A stretch of 38,169 bases of DNA from Deltaproteobacteria bacterium (GCA_016935975.1 JAFGPX010000110.1:1-38169); one strand, 5' to 3'. Positions 16,480-24,564 are shown, numbered from the stretch's first letter. A program made the numbers and translations. The notes: generated from the letters alone by a model not told the origin.

Positions 16480-18030
16480 CTACTTCCCTTCTTCCTCCTT
16501 GGCAGGCGCCCGCGCCGTCGGCTTCTTCTCGCTCTTTTCCGCCTTGGCCGCCTTCTCTTCCTTGGCCGCCTCGCCCTTGGCTTCCTTGGCACCCTTCCGC
16601 TCGCCCTTCTTGGCCTCCTTGTCCTCCTTGGCCGCCTCGCCCTTGGCTTCCTTGCCCTTCTTGGCTTCCTTGGCACCCTTCTGCTCGCCCTTCTTGGCCT
16701 CCTTGTCCTCCTTGGCCGCCTTCTCGTCGACCACCGGCTTGGGCGGCGGCACTTCGCCCTTCTCGTTGCCGAACACGATCTCGCCGAAGCGGGCGAGCTT
16801 GTGGAAGTCGCCCTCGAGCGGCGGGCTCCAGCCGGCCGCGAGTTGGCCTTTGTCCTTGGGCGTGTCCATGCGGTACATGTTCAGACGCCACACATCGCCA
16901 ACCGCCGGGGGTACTTTCACGCCCGGCTTGTCCAAGCCGTTGACGTCGGCGAGCGGCAGAGCGAGCTCGACGGTCCAGCCCTTGTCCTGGTCCTCGCGCT
17001 TGTTCAGCGTGCCGTCGACCTTCACTGCGGCCTTGACCTTGGAGTTCCAGTCAAACTGCTTTCGCTTGGCGTCGATGCTGTCCTCGTACTTGCGCACCGT
17101 CGGCAGGTAGGTGTCGAAGACGGTGCCATTCGGCGCCACCTGCAACTCGATGTAGGTCTTCCCGTTGCCGTCGGCGTCGATCATGATTTCGACCGCTTCC
17201 TGGGTCCACAACTTGTCGTCGCGCTTGCCGAGCGTGGACCACACGTCAGTGTCCGCGTTCTCGAACGCGACGTAGAGATTCCTGTTGTCCCACAGGAGCC
17301 TCGCCTCGGTGGCGATAGACGCTGGATTGCCGGTGACGGTATCGACGAACGGCCCGGTCGAGGGCGCGTCCTTCCACTGCGCCTCGTCGAGCTTGCCGTC
17401 GATCCTTGGCGGCTTCTTCGTCTTCGCGACGACGTAGCGCTTGACCGGCAGCGGCGCCTTCACGTTCATGGGAACAGCGCCGCAGAACACGCGGTTGTTG
17501 TCGTGGGCGCCGGACTTCACGGGCAGGCGTTCCGCCCCCTTGTACAGACCCGCGTAGACTTCGAGGTGATCGTAGTTCCAGCCCGCCGGGATGCGGAAGC
17601 TGTGCTGGTCGCGAATGATCTGTCCCGCCTTCCACTTGGCGGCCGGGTACTTGCCGCTCACCGGAGTGTGGTCCACGTTGGCGAAATTCTGTTTGTTCGT
17701 TCCGCTTATGTGCGTGAACACCTTCCAGCCATCGCCGGGCGGCGTGACAACCTTCCAGTAGTGAGTCAGCTTGACGTCCTTCCCCGCCTCCACCTGGCTC
17801 GGAGTGACGTCCATACCGATGTACACCACCTTGCCGTCTAGGTCCGCGTTGACCGCGTACTGGGGGGTCGGGGCGGCCGAGAGGATGTTCTTGGCGACGA
17901 ACTCCTCGTCCTCCCTGGTGAGCTTGTCCTCGCCTTGTTCGACACAGGCGGCGACGAGGCAGACAAGCGTTGCGGCACAAAGCCATCCGACAGGGCGCTT
18001 GCTCGAAACACTGACATAGACTCGCGACAT
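16480..18030 (-). CDS. CBM9/DOMON-like lipoprotein with Lys/Ala/Glu tail
   Basis: The predicted protein has 516 residues from the ATG at 18030, chosen because it begins a lipoprotein signal (MSRVYVSVSSKRPVGWLCAA) with lipobox LVAAC at Cys29 and an AAGGG upstream. Residues about 60-200 are an unrecognised beta domain. Residues about 210-405 match the family-9-like carbohydrate-binding fold: PPRIDGKLDEAQWKDAP, DNRNLYVAFENADTD, EAVEIMIDADGNGKTYIEL and GWTVELALPL. Such domains bind glycans or occur with cytochromes. The last 75 residues are almost only Lys, Ala, Glu and Gly in near-repeats (KEDKEAKKGE, KGAKEAKGEAA), resembling a histone-H1 tail or a wall-spanning linker. No heme motif is seen. 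A strong terminator follows. Glycan or envelope binding is inference. Confidence 0.87.
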   Translation of the reverse strand: MSRVYVSVSSKRPVGWLCAATLVCLVAACVEQGEDKLTREDEEFVAKNILSAAPTPQYAVNADLDGKVVYIGMDVTPSQVEAGKDVKLTHYWKVVTPPGDGWKVFTHISGTNKQNFANVDHTPVSGKYPAAKWKAGQIIRDQHSFRIPAGWNYDHLEVYAGLYKGAERLPVKSGAHDNNRVFCGAVPMNVKAPLPVKRYVVAKTKKPPRIDGKLDEAQWKDAPSTGPFVDTVTGNPASIATEARLLWDNRNLYVAFENADTDVWSTLGKRDDKLWTQEAVEIMIDADGNGKTYIELQVAPNGTVFDTYLPTVRKYEDSIDAKRKQFDWNSKVKAAVKVDGTLNKREDQDKGWTVELALPLADVNGLDKPGVKVPPAVGDVWRLNMYRMDTPKDKGQLAAGWSPPLEGDFHKLARFGEIVFGNEKGEVPPPKPVVDEKAAKEDKEAKKGEQKGAKEAKKGKEAKGEAAKEDKEAKKGERKGAKEAKGEAAKEEKAAKAEKSEKKPTARAPAKEEEGK

Positions 18031-18088
18031 GGATGATTTCCCTTTCCCGGCCGCCCCTTGCTGACGCTGCTGGCAGCCGGCGACGGCG

Positions 18089-18117
18089 TTTCTACTCAAG
18101 CCTGCGAGGATTTGCAA
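18089..18117 (-). promoter_or_regulatory. Sigma-70-like promoter for the CBM9 lipoprotein gene
   Basis: Minus strand TTGCAA (18117-18112), a 17-base spacer and TAGAAA (18094-18089), each matching consensus at 4 of 6. A leader of about 50 bases to the ATG at 18030 would result. Spacing is ideal, but the boxes are moderate. Confidence 0.3.
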
Positions 18118-18219
18118 ACCATAGTGATGGGTACCCGCAAGGGCTCCGCTCTGCACTCGGCAGCCGCCGGAGGCCAGCCACCCCGCGCCGCGCGCGGCCT
18201 GGCCGAACCCGCCCCGAGG

Positions 18220-18468
18220 CTAGCGCGTTCGCTGGGCGATTACGCGCACTCGCGGTGCTTCGCCAATCTCGTTGATCAGCACCGGTGCGCCCTCGGCGAG
18301 ATCGCCTTCGCCGAAGGCGTTCGCCGCGGCTTTGAGCGCGAGGTCGAGGGAGTTGTGAACCCCGACCAACCTCCGCCCGCACACCACGGCGAATTTGCCG
18401 CTGTGCTCGTCCAGAAGCTCTTGCTTGCAGCTGTCGAAATACGCCGTCTCTTCGGTTGCGGGAAGCAT
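18220..18468 (-). CDS. Small conserved hypothetical protein, DUF5678-like
   Basis: The predicted protein has 82 residues from the ATG at 18468. The core ELLDEHSGKFAVVCGRRLVG followed by SLDLALKAA resembles the DUF5678 pattern (a short alpha/beta domain in which a protein 'keeps' or displays a value and a helix follows). It is probably cytoplasmic, with no signal or membrane segment. It stands alone between the CBM9 lipoprotein and a membrane protein, on the same strand as both. No function is known to me. The resemblance and the coding bias make it a likely real gene. Confidence 0.75.
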   Translation of the reverse strand: MLPATEETAYFDSCKQELLDEHSGKFAVVCGRRLVGVHNSLDLALKAAANAFGEGDLAEGAPVLINEIGEAPRVRVIAQRTR

Positions 18469-18559
18469 GCCCTAGATTCGGGCATCGCGAGCTCGCCGTC
18501 AAAAAAACCATCCTTGCCCCACGCCATGAGCAACCGGCGCGCGGCAACAGGCACGGCCG

Positions 18560-19327
18560 CTATAGCTTGCCGAGACCCGCCAACGGATCGTTGTCGAGTC
18601 TCTTCTTCCGGGCGATGGTGGGGACATCGGCGGACTTGGGAGCGGCTGGCTCCGCCCGGGCACGACGGGCGGCCCGCCCCGAGGACCTGCTGCGCACGGA
18701 GCGCGCGGCGAGCTTCGGAGCGGGCTTTTCCGGTTTGCTCTCGACCACCGGCGCGCTGGGAGGGGCCACCGCCGGCACGGCCGCCAGCGCCGCCTTGAGC
18801 TTGTCCTCGCACTGGCGAAGGTTGTTGCGCGACTGGGCCTCTGCCTTGGCCGCCAGCCCGACAGCCTGGAGACGCTCCTCCTCAATCCGCTTGATTGCTG
18901 CGTCCTTGGCCGCAAGGAGGAGTTGGGTGTCGCTCTGCAGCTTCATGTACCCGACACCGCCCGCGCCCAAGAGCAGCGCGGTCACGAACACCGCAGCCTT
19001 GTAGGAGGTCTTGGTCTGGATCACCGGAGGCGCAACTGGCGCCATTCCATAGGCCGACGGCCCGCCAGCGAAATCCCCCATGCCCGCAAATCCGGCAGGG
19101 CGGCTAGCCGCGGGTACCGACGCAAGCGGGACCTGACGCGACGGAGCCAGCGACGGCACGAGCGTCGGCGGCGGCGTCATCTGGTCGGACGCCGGATCGA
19201 CTGCCAACGCCGCTGCACGACCTGCACCGACCACTGCCCGCGATTGGGTCTGCCGGGTGATCCTCTCATGCTTAAGCTTCCGCAGTTCATTGAGCGACGT
19301 GACTACGGAATCCTCGTTTTCCATCAT
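18560..19327 (-). CDS. Single-pass membrane hypothetical protein
   Basis: The predicted protein has 255 residues beginning with two ATGs (19327 and 19324), preceded by AAGGAGAA at good spacing. The cytoplasmic start, ENEDSVVTSLNELRKLKHER, resembles the short N-terminal tag of many myxobacterial membrane proteins (from memory). A Pro/Ala-rich linker leads to one transmembrane helix at about residues 110-130 (AAVFVTALLLGAGGVGYM). A coiled coil follows at about 135-180 (LAAKDAAIKRIEEERLQAVG), then an Ala/Pro/Arg-rich tail ending NDPLAGLGKL. No enzymatic domain is seen. The C-terminal region could lie outside the membrane. Function unknown. Confidence 0.8.
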   Translation of the reverse strand: MMENEDSVVTSLNELRKLKHERITRQTQSRAVVGAGRAAALAVDPASDQMTPPPTLVPSLAPSRQVPLASVPAASRPAGFAGMGDFAGGPSAYGMAPVAPPVIQTKTSYKAAVFVTALLLGAGGVGYMKLQSDTQLLLAAKDAAIKRIEEERLQAVGLAAKAEAQSRNNLRQCEDKLKAALAAVPAVAPPSAPVVESKPEKPAPKLAARSVRSRSSGRAARRARAEPAAPKSADVPTIARKKRLDNDPLAGLGKL

Positions 19328-19507
19328 GCGCCATTCTCCTTCGCGCGAAATCGTCGGAACTCGAGTCGTTGCCAGGATCTTCTTCTAAGCTCTGGACCCG
19401 TGTCGGCGGGAAGACGCGAGTCGTACACCCACCGCGCCGAGCCTGCACATACGCACACCTTACCATCGAATCCCTCAGACTCCAGCCCGGAAAAACCGCC
19501 GCGACGT

Positions 19508-20722
19508 CTATTTTGCGGACCGAGCCAATGGAAACAGACCGCGCCACAGGCCGAGCCAGGCGGGCAGGCAGAACGCAATGATGGGCCAGTTGTCCTGGTT
19601 CATGCCCGGAAGCAGCTTGCAGACCATCCCGGCCGCTGCGAACACGGCCAGCGAGAGTGCGATGGCGCATGCCCTGCGCGTAGCGCGGGGCCACCCCAGG
19701 GCCACGCCGATGCCATAGCCGAAGAGCACGACGGCCCACGGGCCGAGCTGCAGGATGTTGGCATTGGCGAAAGCGGCGCGGTGGTTGGTGAAGGCCCACA
19801 AGCACACCATGACCAGCCCCAAGAAGCCGAAGCTCGCACCCGTTGCAGAAGTGGCGGTCCCGAGAACGACTCTGGCCGCGGCACTGCGCCTGGCCAGGCG
19901 GCCGAGCAGCAGCATCGACCCGCCGAACGCAACGCCAAGCAGCAGGAAGTAGACGCTCCAGTCGGGAGGCACGGCGGGCTTTTCGGGGCGCACAGCACGA
20001 TGCAGGACGGCTTCGGACTTCACGAGTGGCTTCTCCCCGCTGTCGGCCGGCACGCGCGCCGCACGCAACAAGTCGGCGAGCCTATCGGGCAGAAACGCCT
20101 CTTCCCAGCGAGTGATGGGCACGTCGGCACCGCGTCCCAGGCCGAGGTAGAGCCCCACGTATTCGGGCCACAGGTCAGCCACCATGCGCAACGCGTGGCC
20201 CCGAAAGGTCAGGGCCGCGGCCCCCTGACCCGCTTGGCGCACCCGGCCACCAACCGCGCGATCCACGGCATCCCTCACTCTGGTGGAGCAGTTGTCGTAG
20301 AAGTAGTCGTACAGGTATTCGCGGTTCTCCGGCCGCGCATTCACGCGCAGGGCCTGCCACAGCGCCGATTTCTGTGCCGCAGTCAGCTCCAGATCCTGCG
20401 CTAGGATCGAGCGGTTGGCCGCCGCGTATGACGCCACGGTTTCCTCGAAAGTGGACACGGACAGCCAGTAGTAGAAATTGCCACGCAAGAACTTCGGTAT
20501 CAGAGCCGGGGAATCGAAGGCGAAGGTGCCGAAGTTGTAGACCCACCCTTTTCCCTGCTTGGGTTTCACGAGAAGGGCGTTGTGCCCGAACTTGAAGAAG
20601 GGATGATCCCCCGGGCCGAAGGTGAGCGCCGAGACCGTCAGCTCGTCGCCGGGCTCGGCGCGCGCGGCGCGCTCCCCGGTCGCGAAAGAGAGCAAGGCGA
20701 GCAGGCTTGCGAGCCGGCGCAT
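19508..20722 (-). CDS. DUF4105/Lnb-type membrane protein with periplasmic Cys-His domain
   Basis: The predicted protein has 404 residues; the ATG at 20722 begins a signal peptide (MRRLASLLALLSFATGERAA). Residues about 20-285 match the DUF4105 domain, now called the Lnb N-terminal periplasmic domain: SALTFGPGDHPFFKFGHNAL with His47, VYNFGTFAF, and YFYDNCSTRVRDAVD with Cys145. The Cys-His pair recalls the NlpC/P60 fold and the catalytic pair of Lnb, a lipoprotein N-acyltransferase of Gram-positive bacteria. About five membrane helices follow from about residue 285. Role in lipoprotein maturation is inference from the family; substrate here is unknown. It lies 17 bases past the glutaminyl cyclase gene on the same strand. 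Confidence 0.85.
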   Translation of the reverse strand: MRRLASLLALLSFATGERAARAEPGDELTVSALTFGPGDHPFFKFGHNALLVKPKQGKGWVYNFGTFAFDSPALIPKFLRGNFYYWLSVSTFEETVASYAAANRSILAQDLELTAAQKSALWQALRVNARPENREYLYDYFYDNCSTRVRDAVDRAVGGRVRQAGQGAAALTFRGHALRMVADLWPEYVGLYLGLGRGADVPITRWEEAFLPDRLADLLRAARVPADSGEKPLVKSEAVLHRAVRPEKPAVPPDWSVYFLLLGVAFGGSMLLLGRLARRSAAARVVLGTATSATGASFGFLGLVMVCLWAFTNHRAAFANANILQLGPWAVVLFGYGIGVALGWPRATRRACAIALSLAVFAAAGMVCKLLPGMNQDNWPIIAFCLPAWLGLWRGLFPLARSAK

Positions 20723-20739
20723 GCGCGGTTTTCGCGTTC

Positions 20740-21576
20740 TCACTTGCCTGCCGCCTTGGCCACGACAACGATCTCCACTTCGAAGAGACGGGGCCACAGT
20801 TTTCCCGTGACGAGCAGATGCCCGGTGCCCGGCATCTCGGCGATGCCATTGAGGACGTCGGCCCGGGCGGCCTCCGTGGGATCGAGCAAGCCCGAGGCTT
20901 CGATCCATCCCGTCACTTCGCCGGTCCGGGCGTCGATGCGGGCGATGTGATGGTCTTGCCAGACGTTGGCGTAGACGACGTGATCCGTGCACTCGAGCTC
21001 GTTCAGGTTGGAAAGCGGCTTTCCGGCCAGCCTGACCCTGATCTCGCCCTCCTTGGCGAAGGTCAGGGGATTCCGCCGGGTCAGTCGGTCGCTTCCGTCG
21101 CTCATGAGCAGATGGCGGCCGTCGAAGCAGAGCCCCCAGCCCTCACCATCGTAGGCAAGCTCCGCCTGTTTCTTCAACGTCGACAGATCCCACACCAGAA
21201 CCTTGTGGTTCTTCCACGTCAGTTGAAACAGGCGCTGGCCGACACGGGCAAGGCCCTCGCCGAAGAGCTCCGGCGGCAACCGCGCCTGCTGCTCCACCTG
21301 GCCACTCGCCAGATCCACGCGTCGCAACGACGAACGCGCGTACAGGCCCGTACTCTCGTAGACCTTCCCGTCGAGGAACAGCAGCCCCTGCGTGAACGCC
21401 GAGGGATCGTGGGGATAGGTGCGCACCACGCGAAGGCGCAGGGCCTGAGGAGACGTCGGTCCCCGCCCGGCCGACTTGGCGCACACGCTCGCAGCGGCCG
21501 TCGAGAGAAGGACGGCAGCAACGGGCAAGCCACGCGTGACGGCGCGGCGGGATTGCGGCGACATGGACTGCATCAT
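20740..21576 (-). CDS. Glutaminyl-peptide cyclotransferase (beta-propeller type)
   Basis: The predicted protein has 278 residues from the ATG at 21576; other in-frame ATGs lie at 21573 and 21564. An export signal is likely (SRRAVTRGLPVAAVLLST), with a loosely twin-arginine-like pair. The body has the plant/bacterial glutamine-cyclotransferase pattern: TYPHDPSAFTQGLLF, YESTGLY, LFGEGLARVG, YDGEGWGLCFDG, LNELECTDHVVYANVW, GWIEASGLL, DVLNGIA. The enzyme converts N-terminal Gln (or Glu) of exported peptides to pyroglutamate, blocking aminopeptidases. It sits 20 bases after aat and 17 before the Lnb-type gene, so the three are probably one operon. Confidence 0.9.
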   Translation of the reverse strand: MMQSMSPQSRRAVTRGLPVAAVLLSTAAASVCAKSAGRGPTSPQALRLRVVRTYPHDPSAFTQGLLFLDGKVYESTGLYARSSLRRVDLASGQVEQQARLPPELFGEGLARVGQRLFQLTWKNHKVLVWDLSTLKKQAELAYDGEGWGLCFDGRHLLMSDGSDRLTRRNPLTFAKEGEIRVRLAGKPLSNLNELECTDHVVYANVWQDHHIARIDARTGEVTGWIEASGLLDPTEAARADVLNGIAEMPGTGHLLVTGKLWPRLFEVEIVVVAKAAGK

Positions 21577-21596
21577 AGCCGACGTGGCCCGCTGGA

Positions 21597-22265
21597 TCAG
21601 AAGCGAACCCGAAGCGCGAGCGCCTCGCGCAGCCGACGCAGAAACTCGACGCGAGGGATTTCCCGCGCCCCCAGGTTCGCCAGGTGTGGGTTCATCACCT
21701 GCGCGTCGAGAAGCCCAAACCCGCGCGCGCGCAAGTGCGAGACAAGATGCGCGAGTGCCGCTTTCGAGGCGTCGTCGCGCCGATGAAACATGGATTCGCC
21801 GCCGAAGAAGCCACCCAGCGCAACCCCGTAGAGGCCCCCCACCGGCTCGTCTCCCTCGTAGACCTCGACACTGTGGGCCTCGCCTCGCCGGTGAAGCTCG
21901 CAGTACGACGAAACGAAGTCCTCGGTGATCCAAGTCGCCGGCCGGTCAGGCGTCGGTTCCGCGCAGCGCCTGATGGTGCCTTCGAAGTCACGGTCGAGAT
22001 GGAAGGTCCAGCCTGCCTTGCGAATGCGCTTGCGAAGGCTACGGGGTTGCTGGAACGAGCCAAGCTCGAAGATGGCTCGAGGATCCGGACACCACCAGGT
22101 AATGAGGGGGTCGGAGGACCAGGGGAAAACCCCCATGCGGTACGCCTCTTCCAACACATCGGGATGAAGCGTTCCCCCGACAGTGACCAGTCCGTCGTCT
22201 GCGGTTAGGCGCTTGCGTCGCATCTCGTCAAGAAGCGCGGTTTTCGAACGTGGGGGTCTAGGCAT
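21597..22265 (-). CDS. aat: Leucyl/phenylalanyl-tRNA-protein transferase
   Basis: The predicted protein has 222 residues. The ATG at 22265 is chosen because AAGGA lies about 7 bases upstream; an upstream TTG (22283) is less likely. Family motifs are EAYRMGVFPW, WWCPDPRAIF, ITEDFVSSYCELHRRG, GGLYGVALGGFFGGESMF and the C-terminal NPHLANLGAREIPRVEF. The enzyme transfers Leu or Phe from aminoacyl-tRNA to proteins starting with Arg or Lys, marking them for ClpAP (N-degron pathway), in the cytoplasm. clpS and clpA, frequent neighbours elsewhere, are not here. Downstream are the glutaminyl cyclase and Lnb-type genes. Confidence 0.95.
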   Translation of the reverse strand: MPRPPRSKTALLDEMRRKRLTADDGLVTVGGTLHPDVLEEAYRMGVFPWSSDPLITWWCPDPRAIFELGSFQQPRSLRKRIRKAGWTFHLDRDFEGTIRRCAEPTPDRPATWITEDFVSSYCELHRRGEAHSVEVYEGDEPVGGLYGVALGGFFGGESMFHRRDDASKAALAHLVSHLRARGFGLLDAQVMNPHLANLGAREIPRVEFLRRLREALALRVRF

Positions 22266-22284
22266 CTCGTCCTTGTAATACAAC

Positions 22285-22301
22285 GCGCCATGGTCTGGCG
22301 C
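22285..22301. repeat. Inverted repeat upstream of aat
   Basis: GCGCCA, TGGTC, TGGCGC is a perfect 6-bp inverted repeat 20 bases upstream of the aat ATG in the divergent intergenic region. It is operator- or hairpin-like; nothing identifies a regulator. Confidence 0.25.
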
Positions 22302-22414
22302 ATAACCCCAATAAGAAATGCGGGGCCAAACGAGAAAGTTTTCGACTTCCGTTACGTCTTAGGTAGTATGCCGCACCGAAGCGGTCTAGCAGCGAACAAC
22401 CCAGGAGAGAAGAA

Positions 22415-22810
22415 ATGACAAAGAAGTTAGCAGCAATAGTCTACGTATTTTCACTCGCAGCATTCGGCTGCGGCAGCGACAGCGGCACCCCGAAGAAGGA
22501 CGCCGGCAAGGATGCTCCCGTCGGTACCGACACGATGGTCATCCCGGACGTTCCCATCCAGCCCGATGCCCCGATCAAACCCGAAGTAGGTGCCGACAAG
22601 CCGATGACGCCCGACCTGGTGCCGGCGGTCGATATGACTCCCAAGGTTGATGTCGAGATCCGGATCGACAGCGTGACCACCCCAGTCGACGGTGGCGAAG
22701 ACGCGACCATTACTCCACCCATCGACGGCGGCGCTGTCGACGCCGAGGCGTCCGAGGCCGGCGCGGCCGTGGACGCTGGCACGCCGGTAGACGCCGAGTC
22801 CGCTGGCTAG
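22415..22810 (+). CDS. Asp/Pro-rich lipoprotein
   Basis: The predicted protein has 131 residues from an ATG with AGGAGAG upstream. The start MTKKLAAIVYVFSLAAFGC is a lipoprotein signal ending at Cys19. The mature part is a disordered, acidic run of Asp, Pro, Val, Ala and Gly with PD and DA repeats and no visible fold. Such acidic tails are typical of lipoproteins in Polyangia-like genomes (from memory). The first 15 codons use AT-rich triplets compared with the rest. It may serve as a surface linker or an anchor fragment. It is followed by a 34-bp palindrome. Function unknown. Confidence 0.8.
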   Translation: MTKKLAAIVYVFSLAAFGCGSDSGTPKKDAGKDAPVGTDTMVIPDVPIQPDAPIKPEVGADKPMTPDLVPAVDMTPKVDVEIRIDSVTTPVDGGEDATITPPIDGGAVDAEASEAGAAVDAGTPVDAESAG

Positions 22811-22839
22811 CAGCCCTCGCTCATTCTTGCCACATGACC

Positions 22840-22873
22840 AACAAGGCGGATTCCCATGGGAATCCGCCTTGTT
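22840..22873. terminator. 34-bp perfect palindrome after the Asp-rich lipoprotein gene
   Basis: Two 17-base arms (AACAAGGCGGATTCCCA and its exact complement) meet at CCCATGGG with no loop. It starts 30 bases past the lipoprotein stop and is followed by CGTTG, with a T-run (GGTTTTTG) some 10 bases later. Position fits a transcription terminator. The perfect dyad could also bind a protein. Confidence 0.55.
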
Positions 22874-23025
22874 CGTTGAGAGACGGTTTTTGTCGCTGTC
22901 GCCCCGCAGTTTGCGTCGGGGAAAGACAAAATCTGTCCTGCGCGCCCGGGCAGGGCGCCGGCCGTGGGGCGGCTTTCCTCAATTGTTACCGAAGATTTGC
23001 CCTGCCGACGAGATGGAAGGTATGC

Positions 23026-23041
23026 TGGCACGCAGGCTGCA
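23026..23041 (+). promoter_or_regulatory. Sigma-54 promoter of the pilin-like gene
   Basis: TGGCACGCAGGCTGCA matches the sigma-54 consensus TGGCACGNNNNTTGCA with one mismatch. The GG and GC doublets (23027-23028 and 23039-23040) have the correct 12-base phasing. The start of transcription would be near 23052, just before the GGGGG ribosome-binding site at 23054-23058. Sigma-54 with PilR-type activators commonly drives pilA genes. Confidence 0.7.
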
Positions 23042-23063
23042 CGCTCGAAAATAGGGGGTAACC

Positions 23064-23612
23064 ATGCGCAAACGAAGGGCCTACGGTTTCACTCTGGTAG
23101 AGCTGATGATCGTTGTCGGCATCATCGGGATCCTCGCGGCCATCGCGATACCTGCTTTCACGCGATACGTCAGGAGATCCCGAACGGCCGAGGCACCTGG
23201 TCATCTCAACAAGTTGTGGGCAGGCTCGGTGTCCTACTTCATGACGGACTTCAGCGATACCGGTGGCGAGGGAATACCTCTGCCGAGGCAGTTCCCCGGG
23301 CCGGTCGGCAAATGGGAGCAGTCGGAGGTTAAGTGCTGCTTGATGGTCGGTGGGCGTTGTCCGGGGGGAAGCTCGGTATGGGCCACCGACGGGGTTTGGC
23401 TGGGGCTCAAGTTCGCGGTTCCGGATCCGCATTCCTACATCCCAGGCTACACCGGAGAAAACACGGGACAGGCCGCAAGGTTCACTGCCGGTGCCTTCGG
23501 CAACCTGGACTGTGACGGAGTTGTGGCCAAGTTCATGCGCGACGGATTCGTCACGCCGACAGGTGACGTCGCGGGACAAACGCAGCCCTTCATCGAGAAC
23601 GAGATGGAATAG
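23064..23612 (+). CDS. Type IV prepilin-like protein
   Basis: The predicted protein has 182 residues. The N-terminus [20 protein letters not shown] is a class III (type IV) prepilin leader: cleavage by PilD after the Gly, N-methylation of the Phe, and Glu at mature position 5. A hydrophobic helix then runs to about residue 32. The globular part has four Cys (two adjacent in [10 protein letters not shown], one in GGRCPG, one in NLDCDG), probably disulfide-bonded. [10 protein letters not shown] resembles the calcium- or loop-type end of pilins in this group. The ATG at 23064 has GGGGG six bases upstream. No other pilus assembly genes lie in the window, so assembly must use machinery elsewhere. 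It may be a major or minor pilin. Confidence 0.92.
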   Translation: MRKRRAYGFTLVELMIVVGIIGILAAIAIPAFTRYVRRSRTAEAPGHLNKLWAGSVSYFMTDFSDTGGEGIPLPRQFPGPVGKWEQSEVKCCLMVGGRCPGGSSVWATDGVWLGLKFAVPDPHSYIPGYTGENTGQAARFTAGAFGNLDCDGVVAKFMRDGFVTPTGDVAGQTQPFIENEME

Positions 23613-23697
23613 GCGCCGCGACGCTCGCCCTCCTTCCGCCGTCGGCTTGCGTCCCGGTAAGGGCCGAGGTATCTGACGCGGGCAAGCGGTGGAGTCC

Positions 23698-24564
23698 ATG
23701 GCTACTGATCCCCCCGTTACCGCAACCCTGCTCGTCAACTGCCGCGACCGGACTGGTCTCGTTGCCGCCCTCTCGACCTTCGTCTTTTCCCACGGGGGCA
23801 ACATCCTGGATGCCGACCAGCACGCCGAGCGTGACAGCGGCGAGTTCTTCATGCGGCTCGAGTGGGATCTCGCAGGCTTCGCTCTCGGCCGAGATGCCAT
23901 CCGAGCGGACATCGACGGCCTGGCCCGGCGTTTCGACCTCCACTGGGAGCTGACTTTCTCGGACCACGTCCCGCGCGTCGTGGTATTCGCGACCAGGGCG
24001 TCACATTGCCTGTACGACCTCCTGCTCTGCCAACAGATCGGCGACCTGGGGGGAGCCATCGTCGGCGTCATCTCGAACCATCCCGTCCTCGCCGACGTGT
24101 GCCAGCACTTCGACGTCCCCTTCACGGTCATCCCCGTGGACCGCAACGACAAGCGCAAAGCCGAGCAGGAGCAACTAGCCTTGCTCGAGTCCCTCGAAAC
24201 CGATGTCGTGGTACTTGCCCGCTACATGCAAATCCTGTCCCCGGAGTTCGTGGCGCGGTGGCCCAACCGCATCATCAACATCCACCACTCCTTCCTGCCT
24301 GCCTTCGCCGGGGCCCGCCCCTACCACCAAGCCAAGGAACGTGGCGTGAAGGTCATCGGCGCCACCGCACACTACGTCACCGCCGAGCTGGACCAGGGGC
24401 CCATCATCGAGCAGAACGTCCGCCGCGTCTCGCACCGGGACGAGGTCGAGGATCTGATGCGCGCGGGCCGCGATCTGGAGCGCGAAGTCCTCACCCGAGC
24501 CGTGCGGCTGCACCTGCAACGCAGGGTGCTCGTATCCGGCAACCGAACCATCGTTTTCGGCTGA
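23698..24564 (+). CDS. purU: Formyltetrahydrofolate deformylase
   Basis: The predicted protein has 288 residues. The ATG at 23698 with GGTGGAG upstream is preferred to an in-frame GTG at 23689. An N-terminal ACT domain (LVNCRDRTGLVAALSTFVF) occupies about residues 8-85. It is followed by a formyltransferase-like catalytic domain with IINIHHSFLPAFAGARPY and IGATAHYVTAELDQGPII, giving the Asn, His and Asp of the active site. It hydrolyses 10-formyl-THF to THF and formate, supplying formate for purine synthesis and balancing one-carbon units. No purT or glycine-cleavage genes are adjacent. Size and motifs are standard. Confidence 0.95.
   Translation: MATDPPVTATLLVNCRDRTGLVAALSTFVFSHGGNILDADQHAERDSGEFFMRLEWDLAGFALGRDAIRADIDGLARRFDLHWELTFSDHVPRVVVFATRASHCLYDLLLCQQIGDLGGAIVGVISNHPVLADVCQHFDVPFTVIPVDRNDKRKAEQEQLALLESLETDVVVLARYMQILSPEFVARWPNRIINIHHSFLPAFAGARPYHQAKERGVKVIGATAHYVTAELDQGPIIEQNVRRVSHRDEVEDLMRAGRDLEREVLTRAVRLHLQRRVLVSGNRTIVFG

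Noticed and set aside
21490-21576. Twin-arginine (Tat) signal for the glutaminyl cyclase (SRRAV)
   Set aside because: The match to S/T-R-R-x-F-L-K is partial and no cofactor is expected, so an ordinary export signal is as likely.
22364-22369. TAGTAT as a -10 box for the Asp-rich lipoprotein gene
   Set aside because: No acceptable -35 element lies 16-18 bases upstream; left out as a promoter call.
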